Source: an uncultured Clostridia bacterium
GTDB taxonomy: Bacteria > Bacillota > Clostridia > TANB77 > CAG-508
Length of the DNA: 37,115 nucleotides
Assembly (NCBI GenBank): GCA_949280815.1
Contig: CASDJM010000016.1
Coordinates: 1 to 37,115 of the forward strand
Direction of reading: 5' to 3'
The notes beneath the pieces are model-generated. The model saw nothing but the letters and a program-made list of their open reading frames with translations. It was not told the DNA's origin and did no database searches. Both the position numbers and the translations under genes were made by a program. Of the stretch, positions 24,614-32,994 are shown one piece after another (the stretch's first letter is position 1; every line of letters starts with the position of its first letter).

Positions 24614-25868
24614 TTATGAAAGTTTTATTAGTTGTCCTGGATAAATCAAATTCGGATTTTGAATTCCATTTAGATTTACTAAATAGCGAACTGTCACCCC
24701 ATACCTTCTAGCAATTCCTGCTAAGGTATCTCCTCTTTGTACAGTATAATAATTATTTTGTATAACTGAATTTAGAGTTGTATTTGTGCTTTGTGTAATT
24801 CTTAATTTCTCACCTGGGTAAATTAGATTTGGATTTTCTATATCATTCATTTCTACTATATGACTAACACTAACACCATAGCTATTAGCTATTTGTGATA
24901 AGGTATTTCCCCTTTGCACAGTATAAGTAATACTTCCTGTTCCTCTTGTTTCAGAACCATTTACAGTTGAGTTAGTTGCAATTCTTAAAGTTTCTCCTGG
25001 GTAAATTAGATTGGGATTAGCTAGATGATTAATGTCTACTAATTCTTGTACAGTTGTACCATATCTGCTAGCAATTTCAGACAAGGTGTCTCCAGATTGA
25101 ATAGTATAAAAAACACTTTCTGTGTTAATACTGTCATTTGGATTTGGTGTATTTGGAATTTCACTTGTATCTGATAAGAAAATACTTTCTGTATACAAAT
25201 CTCTATCTACACTTCCACTAATCCCTGGTACATATCCACTATCTGTATACTGAACACCAATCCATCTTTCCCAACTAGTTTCTACACCTGCTAAATTATT
25301 ATAATCTCCATAATAAGCAAGCCATAATTCATAATTATCAGCAATACTTCTATTAAATCGATCCATAGCATTAGATAAATCACTATAGACAACCACTTCT
25401 TTATTAGTTAATCTTCTGACACTTTCTAAAAAAACTTGTGCTATATTATTTGATTCTTCTATGCCTACGCCACCAAAAACCTCATAATCCATCACTAATT
25501 TACAATCTGGTTGTTTTCCCGCTATGACAGAAGCAAAAAATTGAGCTTCTTGTTCCGCTTCTCCGTGTATTAGTTGCTGTTAAAAAATGATAAAATCCTA
25601 CTTTTAAACCATTTGCTTTTGCATTCTCATAATTAGTGTCAAAATAAGGATCTTTTATATTACTCCCTTGACTAGATTTAATATATACCACTTCAATTCC
25701 ACTTGCACGTACTTGACTATAATCTATGTATCCCTGCCAATCACTTACATCAACACCTTGATATTGCGGATTGGAGCTTGGAGTTATGGCATATGTCATG
25801 TTAATATTAGCAAAAAATACAAATGCTAAAATAATAAAACATACTAATATGGCTTTTCCTTTTTTCAC
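24614..25868 (-). CDS. GH25 lysozyme with three LysM repeats, split by a +1 frameshift
   Basis: Zero frame from a GTG at 25868 (GGGAGG upstream) gives a signal peptide (about 1-27) and the first half of a GH25 muramidase: GVDVSDWQGYIDYSQV with the catalytic-site aspartates, VYIKSSQG, and GFYHFLTATNT. At codon 102, a CGG at 25565-25563, the frame runs into unrelated residues and stops at 25500. Skipping one base restores GEAEQEAQFFASVIAGKQPDCKLVMDYE and the rest of GH25, then three LysM peptidoglycan-binding repeats (YTIQSGDTLSEIA, YTVQRGNTLSQIA, YTVQRGDTLAGIA). The full product would be about 417 residues, secreted, cleaving the wall glycan. Either a mutation or sequence error inactivates it, or the shift is recoded; see findings. 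Confidence 0.85.
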
Positions 25869-25968
25869 AATAAAAAACCTCCCTTGCCCTATAATTTAAT
25901 CCATTATATGCAAAAGAAGTTTTTTCGTTCTTTCATCTTATTTTTATTTTAATCTTAACTATATTCTG

Positions 25969-26123
25969 AAATCTCTATCTATTAAAATGAGTGATGCACA
26001 GTTTGGGAGGACTATAATTCATACAAATCAGTTAGGTTAATTTTTCTTTCATGAATTTTTCGAATATTTATTCATATGATTAGTCCGACCAGCAAAGAAC
26101 GAAATTTTAATAGATAGAGATTT
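25969..26123. repeat. 155 bp element with perfect 20 bp inverted ends
   Basis: Arms 25969-25988 and 26104-26123 are exact inverted copies (AATCTCTATCTATTAAAAT type). They enclose a 115-base loop containing GGGAGGACTATAATTCA and no ORF. The element fills the gap between the lysozyme gene start and the 3' end of the large unknown gene. It has no sequence match to the other repeat families that I can see. Confidence 0.8.
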
Positions 26124-26158
26124 GCAATTAAATTAGTAACTTTTGAGCTAAATAATAA

Positions 26159-28486
26159 TTATACCTCGTACTCAAAAACTGTAATCGTTTTTATTTTAAT
26201 GGTTGAAAAATCCTCATTCTCATTTTCAAAATCAACCATCTTAAAAGTAGACTTTCCTTTCAACTCCATATTCAATTTAGAAACATCCACCAAAATTTTA
26301 GTTGACAAATCCTGACCTACTGGCAAAGTCTTATTCTGATTATCATAGAAAATACAATTAGTAAAGCTAACAGCATTTAATCCTTGCTTCAAATGAATCT
26401 TATAAAAATTAATCTTAGATTCCTTTTGCTTGATGACCTCTTTCATTTCCTTTTCTGGATTGATATCAAAAATATTAATTTCATTCTCATCTAATAATCT
26501 ATCTTGCATCGCCTTATACACTGGCAAATCCTCTGAAATAACAACTTTTTCTAATGCTGTTTTTACATTTTCTATCACTTTTTGTAAAGTAAGTTTGTAC
26601 TCTATTTGTTTGGTAGTCTTATTAATATCCAATATAGCAAACTTATCTTTAGCTATTTCTCTATGCTTCTTATTATTAATTTTTGATACTTTGGATGAAT
26701 CTTGTATCATACCTCCAAAGATATCAAATTCATCATTTTCTGTTAATGTTTTTTCTTCTATTGCTTCTTTCTTCAAATAATCTAAGCTAACTGTTATATC
26801 CTTTGGTGTTACCTCTTTATTTTTTAATTTATTGATGATTTCTATCAAGTTAGTAGAAATAATATAAACACTATCTGTTTCTTGTTTTGACAAAACTTGT
26901 CGTTGTATTTTATCCATTGTTTTTCCAAATTTTTCGATATCTTCTTCATAATCAAAAAATTTAGTAATTCTTTTAATGATATTAACTTCCTCTTCTTCTC
27001 CTTCTGGTAAAGTTGCCATTTCATCTTTATTGCTATATTTCCAAAATTCAAATATACTCTTTTTGTGACTATCGATTTCTTCGATAAATAAAGTAGCATT
27101 TTTTATTTTTTTGTCCATATTTTTTCGTTTTAATTTTAAACTGTTAATATCTAACATAATATTTTTCAGTGTATTCTCTAATTTCTCAAATTCTCTATAT
27201 AAATCAATTAACTCTTCAATTGTATAATTCGCTTTTTTCGCAACTTTACTATTATTTGTTTTTTTCTCTTCTTCTATTTTTTCTGCTTCTTCAGTTTCTA
27301 TATTTTTATTTTGTATTTTGGTTTTTTCTTTCATTTCCCCATTATTTCTTTTCTTACTGTATTTAAAATAATACTTGAATTTACCAAAAAATGATTTTTT
27401 GCATTCTAAAAAAGTAGAAATTTGTTTTTCTTTTGCTAGATATTCTATTTCTTGTTCTGCCACTTCTGCTTTCAAATTTTCTAATTTTTTCTGATTTATA
27501 CTAATTAACTCTTCTGCCTCTTGGCACCTACTTTCTCCTAATATAAATTCATCATTAATCCATGGGGCAATACTGCCATACTCTATTTTTCTATCTTCAA
27601 CATAAAATTCAATTTCCCCTGATTTTTCAATTTGAGTTTTAAAGATGAAATAGTTTGGTAATTCGGTTTGTAAAATAAACATTGCTTTAATTAGTTTGTA
27701 AAATTGATTAGCCTCTTCTCTATTATTTAATTTTATTTTATAAGGACTTCTAATTTTTTCATATACTTCTGTTTCGCCTACAATTTGTATGCTTAACTCG
27801 TCATTTCTGTCATATACTTCATAGATTAATGGCCAGTCTTTTGTAAAAAGCCATAAGTAATTTTCCATATCTTCAAATTCTGATTTTTTTAAGTATTCTT
27901 TGCTATAACCAACATTTCTTACTGGAACAAAGATTTTTCCTGTCCTTCCTTTTTCTAATTTCTTTTTTAATAAAAAGAAAAAAGTTGAATAGTCAGAATC
28001 TTCTGTTGGTACTAACATAAAGTATTTGTCTGTATTTTCAGAATAATAGATTTGCCATAAATAATTGCCTTCAAATTTCACTTTGAAAGGTATCTTTTTA
28101 CTGAGTTTGGCTTGTTCTTCTTCTACTTTTTCAATATCTTCTATTTTGATTTGTTTTAACATATTCAAAAAAGTAGTATGTTTTAAAATATTCTCTTCCT
28201 TTTTGCTGTCTAAATAATCTGACAATGGACTTGCTTTTTTGTATTTTTCTTCAATTCCATCTAAACGATTTGTTGGTGATAATAAAATTTGTATATCTTT
28301 AATAGGAATGTATCGATATTGTCTGTATTGCTTTTCATCATAAAATTTAGGGATTCGAAATTCTAGTGGCTCAAATTTTTTAATTCCTGCTGGTACTTTA
28401 TCTAACTTCAATCCTATATACTCCAATTTTTCTTCTATACTTTCTGTTTTCTCTATTTTCTCAGACAAGTTTTCCTCTCCTCTCAT
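26159..28486 (-). CDS. Large uncharacterised protein with central coiled coil, 775 residues
   Basis: I do not recognise this family. The protein is soluble, acidic/lysine rich, without signal peptide or membrane segments. Residues 1-330 form a mixed alpha/beta region (FEPLEFRIPKFYDEKQYRQYRYIPIKDIQ, then YFMLVPTEDSDYSTFFFLLKKKL). A long coiled coil spans about 335-500. The C-terminal third includes a FDIFGGMIQDSSKVSK stretch and a final beta-rich segment (INFYKIHLKQGLNAVSFTNCIFYDN). Its ATG overlaps the deacetylase stop as ATGA, so its translation depends on ribosomes that finish the deacetylase reading. It may therefore be linked to envelope or surface work, but that is only context. Confidence 0.75.
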   Translation of the reverse strand: MRGEENLSEKIEKTESIEEKLEYIGLKLDKVPAGIKKFEPLEFRIPKFYDEKQYRQYRYIPIKDIQILLSPTNRLDGIEEKYKKASPLSDYLDSKKEENILKHTTFLNMLKQIKIEDIEKVEEEQAKLSKKIPFKVKFEGNYLWQIYYSENTDKYFMLVPTEDSDYSTFFFLLKKKLEKGRTGKIFVPVRNVGYSKEYLKKSEFEDMENYLWLFTKDWPLIYEVYDRNDELSIQIVGETEVYEKIRSPYKIKLNNREEANQFYKLIKAMFILQTELPNYFIFKTQIEKSGEIEFYVEDRKIEYGSIAPWINDEFILGESRCQEAEELISINQKKLENLKAEVAEQEIEYLAKEKQISTFLECKKSFFGKFKYYFKYSKKRNNGEMKEKTKIQNKNIETEEAEKIEEEKKTNNSKVAKKANYTIEELIDLYREFEKLENTLKNIMLDINSLKLKRKNMDKKIKNATLFIEEIDSHKKSIFEFWKYSNKDEMATLPEGEEEEVNIIKRITKFFDYEEDIEKFGKTMDKIQRQVLSKQETDSVYIISTNLIEIINKLKNKEVTPKDITVSLDYLKKEAIEEKTLTENDEFDIFGGMIQDSSKVSKINNKKHREIAKDKFAILDINKTTKQIEYKLTLQKVIENVKTALEKVVISEDLPVYKAMQDRLLDENEINIFDINPEKEMKEVIKQKESKINFYKIHLKQGLNAVSFTNCIFYDNQNKTLPVGQDLSTKILVDVSKLNMELKGKSTFKMVDFENENEDFSTIKIKTITVFEYEV

Positions 28487-29425
28487 TTTATTATTTCATA
28501 AAAATTTTTAAATTCATATCCATTTTCTCTAAGCCAACTAATAATTTGTGGTAATGCTTCTGCTGTCGCTGTTTTGGCTTCAGCATCATGCATTAAAATA
28601 ACAACACTATTTCTATTTCCTACCGTTTCCTGTATTCTTGCCATTTCATATTCTACGGTGGGTTGTGTAGTTTCAGCATCTCCTGAAAGTGCATTCCAAT
28701 CAATATGTACAATATCATTTTGTGCTAATAATTCTTTTGCTTGATTTTTGATATCCACATATTTTCCACCTGGAAATCCTCCTGGAAATCGGAATAAATG
28801 GGAATTATATTCTGGTACACCAATCGCACTTTTTATTGCATCATTGCATTGATTGAATTCGTCTAATACCGCTAGTGGTGAAGAATAAATAGCAGAATAA
28901 GTATGCGAATATCCATGATTTGCTAGGTAATGCCCTTCCTCATAAATTCTTTTTGTCATTTCTGGCATAGCATTTACTCTAGAGCCTAAAACAAAAAAAG
29001 TAGCTTTTATCTTTTCTTGTTTTAAAGTATCTAAAATAGATGGTGTTACTGGAGATGGACCATCATCAAAAGTTAAAAATGCCCTTTTCGTTTCTGAATG
29101 ATAGATATTTTCTATATTGTCTCTTCCGCTCCTGTGTTAGTTTTGGCATTTTTTCTTGTTTCTTCTTTTCTATTTTAGCTTGTCTCTCTTGTTCTTGTTT
29201 TTGCAAAACAGCTACTTGAATCTCATATTGTTCATAAATTTTGTATTCGCTGATTATATTGATAGAATTCTTGGCTATCATAATTAAACCAATTAAGATA
29301 AAAATTAATAATATTACGATAATTGTTGTTACTATTTCTTTTGTCCTTGTTTGCTTTTGTACGGTTGTTAGATATATGTTATAATCATAATCATCATTTT
29401 CATCTATTACCATTTCTACTCTCAT
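28483..29425 (-). CDS. Membrane-anchored polysaccharide deacetylase, split by a +1 frameshift
   Basis: Zero frame from the ATG at 29425 gives a short cytoplasmic part, one membrane segment (about 32-53), a coiled linker and MPKLTQE, then meets CGG at codon 100 (29128-29126) and stops at 29066. Skipping one base gives GRDNIENIYHSETKRAFLTFDDGP and an entire NodB domain: TFDDGP (motif 1), HGYSH (motif 2, HxxxH), RFPGG, DWNALSGD and VILMHD. The joined product would be about 313 residues. It would remove acetyl groups from peptidoglycan or another envelope glycan outside the cell. Its stop overlaps the next gene as ATGA. Repeat element E lies just upstream. Confidence 0.85.
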
Positions 29426-29449
29426 TTCTTTCTAAGGGTCTAAATCTAG

Positions 29450-29625
29450 TTTGGAAAAGAATTGTTTTTGGCTATGCTGAGGCTGTTAAAGTTTTTCTTG
29501 TTACAGCGTCAGTATGCGTTAGCTGGCACATGAGTTGAAATTTACCAGACGTACTAAAGTACATTGATTAAATTTCAAACCAAATGTAACAACGCCAAAT
29601 GGCGATTATTTTTCAAACTCGTCCC
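29450..29625. repeat. Structured dispersed repeat, element E, upstream of the deacetylase
   Basis: Same ends as element D (TTGGAAAAGAATTGTTTTTGGC; CAACAACGCCAAATGGCG, then ATTATTTTTCAAA). The inner core CTGTTAAAGTTTTTCTTGTTACAG and following CAGTATGCGTTAGCTGG match copies B and C. It carries an extra nested hairpin (about 29533-29580, GTTGAAATTTA/TAAATTTCAAAC) and the perfect palindrome CGCCAAATGGCG at 29593-29604. No ORF is inside. The remainder of 29426-29886 holds a REP-like hairpin, a terminator and a REP-like unit, listed separately. Confidence 0.8.
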
Positions 29626-29703
29626 TTTTTATTTCATTTTTCTATATTATACACCATATTTCGATTTTTTAGTAGCCTATTTGCAAAAAAAATAAAACAA
29701 TTT

Positions 29704-29733
29704 TGTGACAAGAGAATCCCCCTTTTTGTCACA
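29704..29733. repeat. REP-like hairpin TGTGACAA...TTGTCACA
   Basis: Arms of 8 bp enclose AGAGAATCCCCCTT. The form (a GACAAGAGAAxCCCC core with complementary ends) recalls palindromes mobilised by IS200-like REP-associated transposases. It is a single copy with no T run. Confidence 0.5.
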
Positions 29734-29777
29734 TTCAAATAATTCATAAAAGTTTTAATTAATGTTTATTATTCTAA

Positions 29778-29810
29778 TAAAAAATGCCAACTTTATATAA
29801 GTTGACATTT
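29778..29810 (-). terminator. Terminator of the fic-metG transcript
   Basis: A stem with one mismatch (AAATG-CAACT/AGTTG-CATTT) is followed on the minus strand by TTTTTTATT. It lies about 75 bases past the metG stop. Confidence 0.8.
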
Positions 29811-29850
29811 GTCCGTATTAATTGTTTTAAGTTTCCATTTTTTTTGCAAG

Positions 29851-29883
29851 TTTCCCCATTTAATCCTGGAACCAGTGGGGACT
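29851..29883. repeat. Single 33 bp REP-like unit after metG
   Basis: This unit matches the 13261-13293 unit at 29 of 33 positions, differing at positions 2, 12, 17 and 33. It keeps TCCCCA...TGGGGA pairing. It lies directly after the metG stop, before the terminator. Confidence 0.85.
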
Positions 29884-29886
29884 TTT

Positions 29887-31461
29887 TTATTTTTTCATGA
29901 TATTTTTTAAAAACTCAACTTCTTCTTCTGTATTTAATCTCATAAAAATAGGCTCTCCTTTTTCAATTACCTTACTATTTTCAATCTTGTTATATTCTTT
30001 TAAATTTTCCCAGTTTTTCATATTTTCTTCTTTGACTCCAATTTGTCTAAAGATATTATCAGCTGTGTCTTTCATACATGGTTTGATTAAAATGGCTATT
30101 TTTCTTAAATTTTCAATTAGATGATACATGCAAGACGCTAATTTTTGTGTTTGTCCTTCTTTCGCTAAAGCCCATGGCATGGTTTCGTCGATATATTTAT
30201 TGGTTCTAGCAATTAGGTTCCAAATTTCTTGGATACTATTTGCGATTTCATAATGGTTCCATTTTTGATCAAATTCCTCAATTTGTGCTAATGTGTATTC
30301 TTCTAATTCTTGGTCTACTTCATTTGGTGTTCCACTATAGGAAGGAACATTTCCTTCAAAGTATTTATTGACCATAGATACGGTTCTATTTAAAAGATTA
30401 CTTAAATCATTGCATAAGTCAAAGTTGTATCTTTCAACAAAAGCTTCTGGTGAAAAGATACCGTCTTGTGAAACTGGCATTTCTCTTAATAAGAAATATC
30501 TAACACTATCTAGTCCATATCGTTCGATTAAGGTTTCTGGATAAATGACATTTCCTTTCGATTTTGACATTTTTCCGTCTTTCATCATAATCCAGTTATG
30601 GACTAAAATGGTCTTTGGTAATGGTAAATCTAATGCCATTAAGAAGATTGGCCAATAAATCAGATGAAATCTTGCAATGTCTTTTCCTACAATTTGTAGG
30701 TCAGCTGGCCAATATTTTTGGAATAAGGTATCATCTTCTGATAAATATCCTAATGCTGTAATATAGTTTGTTAAAGCATCTAACCATACATAGATAACAT
30801 GTTTTGGGTCTTTTGGCACCTTAATTCCCCAGTCAAAGGAAGTTCTCGTGACACATAAATCTTCTAATCCTGGTTTGATAAAGTTATTGATGACTTCATT
30901 TTTTCTGTATTCTGGTTTGATAAAATCTGGGTGTTCATCATAATATTTTAACAATCTGTCTACATACTTTTTCATGTTAAAAAAGTAAGATTCTTCTTTC
31001 ATTAATTGTACTTCTCTGCCACAGTCTGGACATTTTCCATCTACTAATTGTGTTTCCGTAAAAAAAGTTTCACAAGGGATACAATACCATCCTTCATATT
31101 CTCCTTTGTAGATATCTCCTTGTTCCATAAATCGATTAAATATTTTTTGCACGATTTTTTCATGTCTTTCTTCTGTGGTCTGAATGTAATCATCGTATTC
31201 AATTCCCATTTTTGCCCATAGTTCTTTTGCCATTTTTGCCATTCCATCTACGTATTGTTTTGGTGTTTGGTTGGCTTCTTTCGCTTTTTCTTCTATTTTT
31301 TGCCCATGCTCATCGGTTCCTGTTAACATATAGGCATCTTCGCCTTTTAGTTTATGGTATTGTTTGATACTGTCTGCCAAAACAGTAGTGTACGCTGTTC
31401 CTATATGAAATCTTCCACTTGGGTAATAAATGGGTGTTGTTACATAAAATTTATTTTTCAC
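29887..31461 (-). CDS. metG: Methionyl-tRNA synthetase
   Basis: A 524-residue class I synthetase that charges initiator and elongator tRNA-Met. Motifs seen are TPIYYPSGRFHIGTAY with the HIGH variant, the zinc knuckle with two CxxC pairs (CIPCE and CPDCG), and KMSKSKGN. It ends after the anticodon domain and lacks the C-terminal EMAP-II-like tRNA-binding domain found in longer bacterial forms. The start is GTG at 31461 with GGGAGG 8 bases upstream, inside the end of fic (11-base overlap). Repeat remnants follow its stop. Confidence 0.97.
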   Translation of the reverse strand: MKNKFYVTTPIYYPSGRFHIGTAYTTVLADSIKQYHKLKGEDAYMLTGTDEHGQKIEEKAKEANQTPKQYVDGMAKMAKELWAKMGIEYDDYIQTTEERHEKIVQKIFNRFMEQGDIYKGEYEGWYCIPCETFFTETQLVDGKCPDCGREVQLMKEESYFFNMKKYVDRLLKYYDEHPDFIKPEYRKNEVINNFIKPGLEDLCVTRTSFDWGIKVPKDPKHVIYVWLDALTNYITALGYLSEDDTLFQKYWPADLQIVGKDIARFHLIYWPIFLMALDLPLPKTILVHNWIMMKDGKMSKSKGNVIYPETLIERYGLDSVRYFLLREMPVSQDGIFSPEAFVERYNFDLCNDLSNLLNRTVSMVNKYFEGNVPSYSGTPNEVDQELEEYTLAQIEEFDQKWNHYEIANSIQEIWNLIARTNKYIDETMPWALAKEGQTQKLASCMYHLIENLRKIAILIKPCMKDTADNIFRQIGVKEENMKNWENLKEYNKIENSKVIEKGEPIFMRLNTEEEVEFLKNIMKK

Positions 31462-32221
31462 TTGTTTGTCCTCCCTTATTTTCTATTTCTTGTTTTATGA
31501 TTTGATTGATTTCGTCTAACCTTTTTTCTTCTAATTTTTCTATCATTTGCATAAAAGGTTTTATATCTCCTGTCGTAGCATATAAATCTAAATGATTGTA
31601 ATATTCTAATCGTTCTTCCACTTTGATAATGATTGGTAAAAATCCTTTTGCCATTAATTGATAATTCATAATTAGCCTTGCGGTTCGTCCGTTTCCGTCT
31701 GAAAATGGATGTATTTTTACGAATTCAGCATGTGTCCAAGCTGATAATTCAATGGCTTCCATTGTTTCTTCCTTTTTCATTAAGTCATCGTAAAAAAATC
31801 TTAATTGATTGTACATTTCATTTGGTGTAGGAGGTGTGTGCGTTGCTCCTGTTATCACTACATCTGTATGACGATAAATCCCTCCTTGTAAGATATTCTC
31901 GGTTAAGATTTGATGAATGTCTTTGATTTTTTCTTCTGTTAGTTTTTCCTTGTTCTCAATACATTTTTTTATATATTCATATGCTTTACTGTGATTTGCT
32001 ACTTCATAAATCTCTCTCAATTCTTTTCCACCAATGCTTATTTTGTCTTCTATTACTGTTTTTGTCTCGATTAAAGATAAGGTGTTTCCTTCAATTGTAG
32101 TAGAATGATAGGTAAAATCTATGTCAAATGCTTTTTCTATTTTTTCTTCTATTTCTTTACTTAGTCTGTTTTTATTGTTCTGGTAAAATTCTCGTTTTTC
32201 TAATAAAACTGATTCTTTCAT
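31451..32221 (-). CDS. Fic-domain AMP transferase-like protein (class II inhibitory motif)
   Basis: The Fic motif HPFSDGNGRTAR is complete. The inhibitory helix motif (S/T)xxxE(G/N) is present as STTIEG upstream of the Fic core, which classes it with self-inhibited class II Fic proteins. Such enzymes AMPylate or otherwise modify hydroxyl side chains of protein targets. The frame opens at an ATG at 32287, but that codon lies only a few bases past a TATAAT (32296-32301). An ATG at 32221 follows AGAGAGGAAT, so I prefer the shorter 256-residue form; spacing there is long (about 12). It overlaps metG by 11 bases. Confidence 0.9.
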   Translation of the reverse strand: MKESVLLEKREFYQNNKNRLSKEIEEKIEKAFDIDFTYHSTTIEGNTLSLIETKTVIEDKISIGGKELREIYEVANHSKAYEYIKKCIENKEKLTEEKIKDIHQILTENILQGGIYRHTDVVITGATHTPPTPNEMYNQLRFFYDDLMKKEETMEAIELSAWTHAEFVKIHPFSDGNGRTARLIMNYQLMAKGFLPIIIKVEERLEYYNHLDLYATTGDIKPFMQMIEKLEEKRLDEINQIIKQEIENKGGQTSEK

Positions 32222-32295
32222 TTTGGGTTCGATTCCTCTCTTAAGGCACAAATCTAATTGAAATTGTATCCTTATTAGTTTTTCCATTTTATAGC

Positions 32296-32301
32296 ATTAT
32301 A
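32296..32301 (-). promoter_or_regulatory. Candidate -10 box for fic-metG
   Basis: TATAAT on the minus strand would start transcription near 32289. That makes the upstream ATG at 32287 practically leaderless and favours the start at 32221. No clear -35 is seen. Confidence 0.4.
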
Positions 32302-32315
32302 TTACCACAAGTATG

Positions 32316-32340
32316 GAAAAATAGCAACAAACTGTTGCTA
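32316..32340 (-). terminator. Terminator after the 153-residue gene
   Basis: A perfect 7 bp stem (TAGCAAC/GTTGCTA) with a 5-base loop is followed on the minus strand by TTTTT. A second, G/C-richer imperfect hairpin (CAG-GGG/CCC-CTG type) lies at about 32383-32410, closer to the gene. Confidence 0.65.
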
Positions 32341-32430
32341 CTTATTTTCTTTTATCGTAACTACTACGAAAATTAAATAATCAGAGGGTCCTTGTAAAGT
32401 TCCCCCTGACCAGCATATAATTTCTATGCT

Positions 32431-32892
32431 TCATTCTTGACTTTTCTTTTTCTGCTTCTCGCAGAATTCCTTCCATTCCTTTTCGTCTGGCAACTCTGCG
32501 AGATGATATATTACCATCTCCTCTTCCGTATGTGGAAGAAATTTTTCATAAAAATTTATTACCCAGTTTTTTGAGCTTAAACCTATGGCCCAAACTACGC
32601 CATTAATTCCTGAATAGCTTACTAAACTTTTTCCCTCCAATTCTTCCTGAAATTTCACCTCCATCATGGAAAAAATCTCCCTTATTATTCTACAATCACT
32701 CATAATGTAAATTTCTATTGGTATTACTTTCTCATGAAATTCTATCTTAAATTTGAGGTTTGGTCCATCAGAAACCAGATGTGCCTTCTTAATTGTTACA
32801 TTCTGGGAAATAAATCGATGTTCTTTTGGCAAATCCTCCCGTAGATTTTTGAGTCTGCCTTTCTCATCCATTACTACATTTTTTCTTTCCAT
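32431..32892 (-). CDS. Hypothetical protein, 153 residues, atypical composition
   Basis: I do not recognise this family. The protein is soluble and charged, with a beta-rich middle (NLKFKIEFHEKVIPIEIYIMS), a SGINGVVWAIGLSSKNWVINFYEKFLP segment and a lysine/glutamate tail. AAAGGAGG precedes the ATG at good spacing and a terminator follows, so it is probably expressed. It uses more G/C-ending codons than its neighbours and contains the only in-frame CGG (codon 18, 32841-32839) that I found outside the two frameshift sites. This fits recent horizontal arrival. Confidence 0.7.
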   Translation of the reverse strand: MERKNVVMDEKGRLKNLREDLPKEHRFISQNVTIKKAHLVSDGPNLKFKIEFHEKVIPIEIYIMSDCRIIREIFSMMEVKFQEELEGKSLVSYSGINGVVWAIGLSSKNWVINFYEKFLPHTEEEMVIYHLAELPDEKEWKEFCEKQKKKSQE

Positions 32893-32994
32893 AAAGTCCT
32901 CCTTTTTTGATGCATCGTCAAGTTATTATTACATTTTCCAGTTTTTACTGGGTATACTAATTTTACCACTTTACATAACAAATGTAAATAGTTT

